A stretch of DNA of 53,226 nt from Myxococcales bacterium. GTDB taxonomy: Bacteria > Myxococcota_A > UBA9160 > UBA4427. Below are positions 53,201-53,226 of the stretch, piece after piece. Position numbers and translations under genes: made by a program. The stretch is taken from the NCBI GenBank assembly GCA_014240165.1, contig JAAZXM010000028.1, forward strand, positions 1 to 53,226, in the 5' to 3' direction. The number at the start of each line of letters is the position of its first letter. Positions within the stretch are counted from its first letter, which is position 1. Below the pieces are notes generated by a model. It made no database searches and had not been told where the DNA came from. It was given only the letters and a program-made list of their open reading frames with translations.

Positions 53201-53226
53201 GGCCCGGTAGCTCAGCTGGATAGAGC
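53201..53226 (+). tRNA. tRNA 5' end, truncated by window end (probably tRNA-Arg)
   Basis: The acceptor half GGCCCGG, TA and the D arm GCTCAGCTGGATAGAGC are visible. This 5' half resembles bacterial tRNA-Arg, but the anticodon lies outside the window. Confidence 0.7.

Overview
This window is a GC-rich bacterial chromosome segment (roughly two-thirds GC by eye) of almost entirely housekeeping genes. It resembles the Deltaproteobacteria in the broad sense (Myxococcota, Desulfobacterota, Binatota and relatives). The basis is gene order that I know from that group: amidase-rph-rdgB; tRNA-tig-clpP-clpX-lon; nadK-recN; secA-argJ; rpsB-tsf-pyrH-frr-uppS-dxr-rseP; and ilvC-pssA-leuA-leuB-asd-like-truA-rplM-rpsI. 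Lipoprotein signals, a MurJ flippase and a large secreted subtilase fit a Gram-negative envelope. The placement is inference; no rRNA is present.

Layout. 1-2515 (+): amidase C-terminus, rph, rdgB and a histidine phosphatase. 2534-4789 (-): a CstA-type transporter and a VanZ-like protein. 4843-8745 (+): a Ddl-like ATP-grasp ligase, a KamA-family radical SAM aminomutase and murJ. 8789-12490: a fused 5-oxoprolinase. 12537-19364: tRNA-Lys, tRNA-Leu, trigger factor, ClpP, ClpX, Lon and tRNA-Val, a protein folding and quality-control block. 19539-20153: an SCP2-fold protein. 20203-23730 (-): a 1175-residue secreted subtilase. 23970-24046: tRNA-Asp. 24584-25930 (-): rarA. 26020-28616: nadK and recN. 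28753-32757: secA, an intrinsic terminator and argJ. 32936-40782: translation factors, UMP kinase, isoprenoid enzymes, the site-2 protease and tsaB, largely translationally coupled. 40968-48443: branched-chain amino acid and phospholipid genes, then truA, rplM and rpsI. 48578-50706 (-): two paralogous beta-propeller lipoproteins. 51323-52936: pyrG, followed by tRNA-Val and the 5' end of another tRNA, probably Arg.

How the genes work together. Several genes overlap by one to eight bases (rph/rdgB, nadK/recN, tsf/pyrH, uppS/dxr, dxr/rseP, rseP/tsaB, leuB/asd-like, rplM/rpsI), which suggests translational coupling. TTG starts are accepted for leuB, tsaB and rpsI; GTG starts for murJ, tsf and pyrH. 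Candidate promoters share a TTGC/TTGAC -35 with 16-18 bp spacing. The two ribosomal-protein promoters share a near-identical -10/discriminator box.

The items most worth a second look are: the ATP-grasp plus KamA-like pair, whose substrate pocket departs from known lysine aminomutases; the subtilase C-terminal array of five C-x8-C repeats with 45-47 residue period; an asd-like gene lacking the catalytic Cys and His (Usg-1-like); a RseP with three PDZ domains; and two structured non-coding stretches. No mobile element, CRISPR array or prophage was seen.
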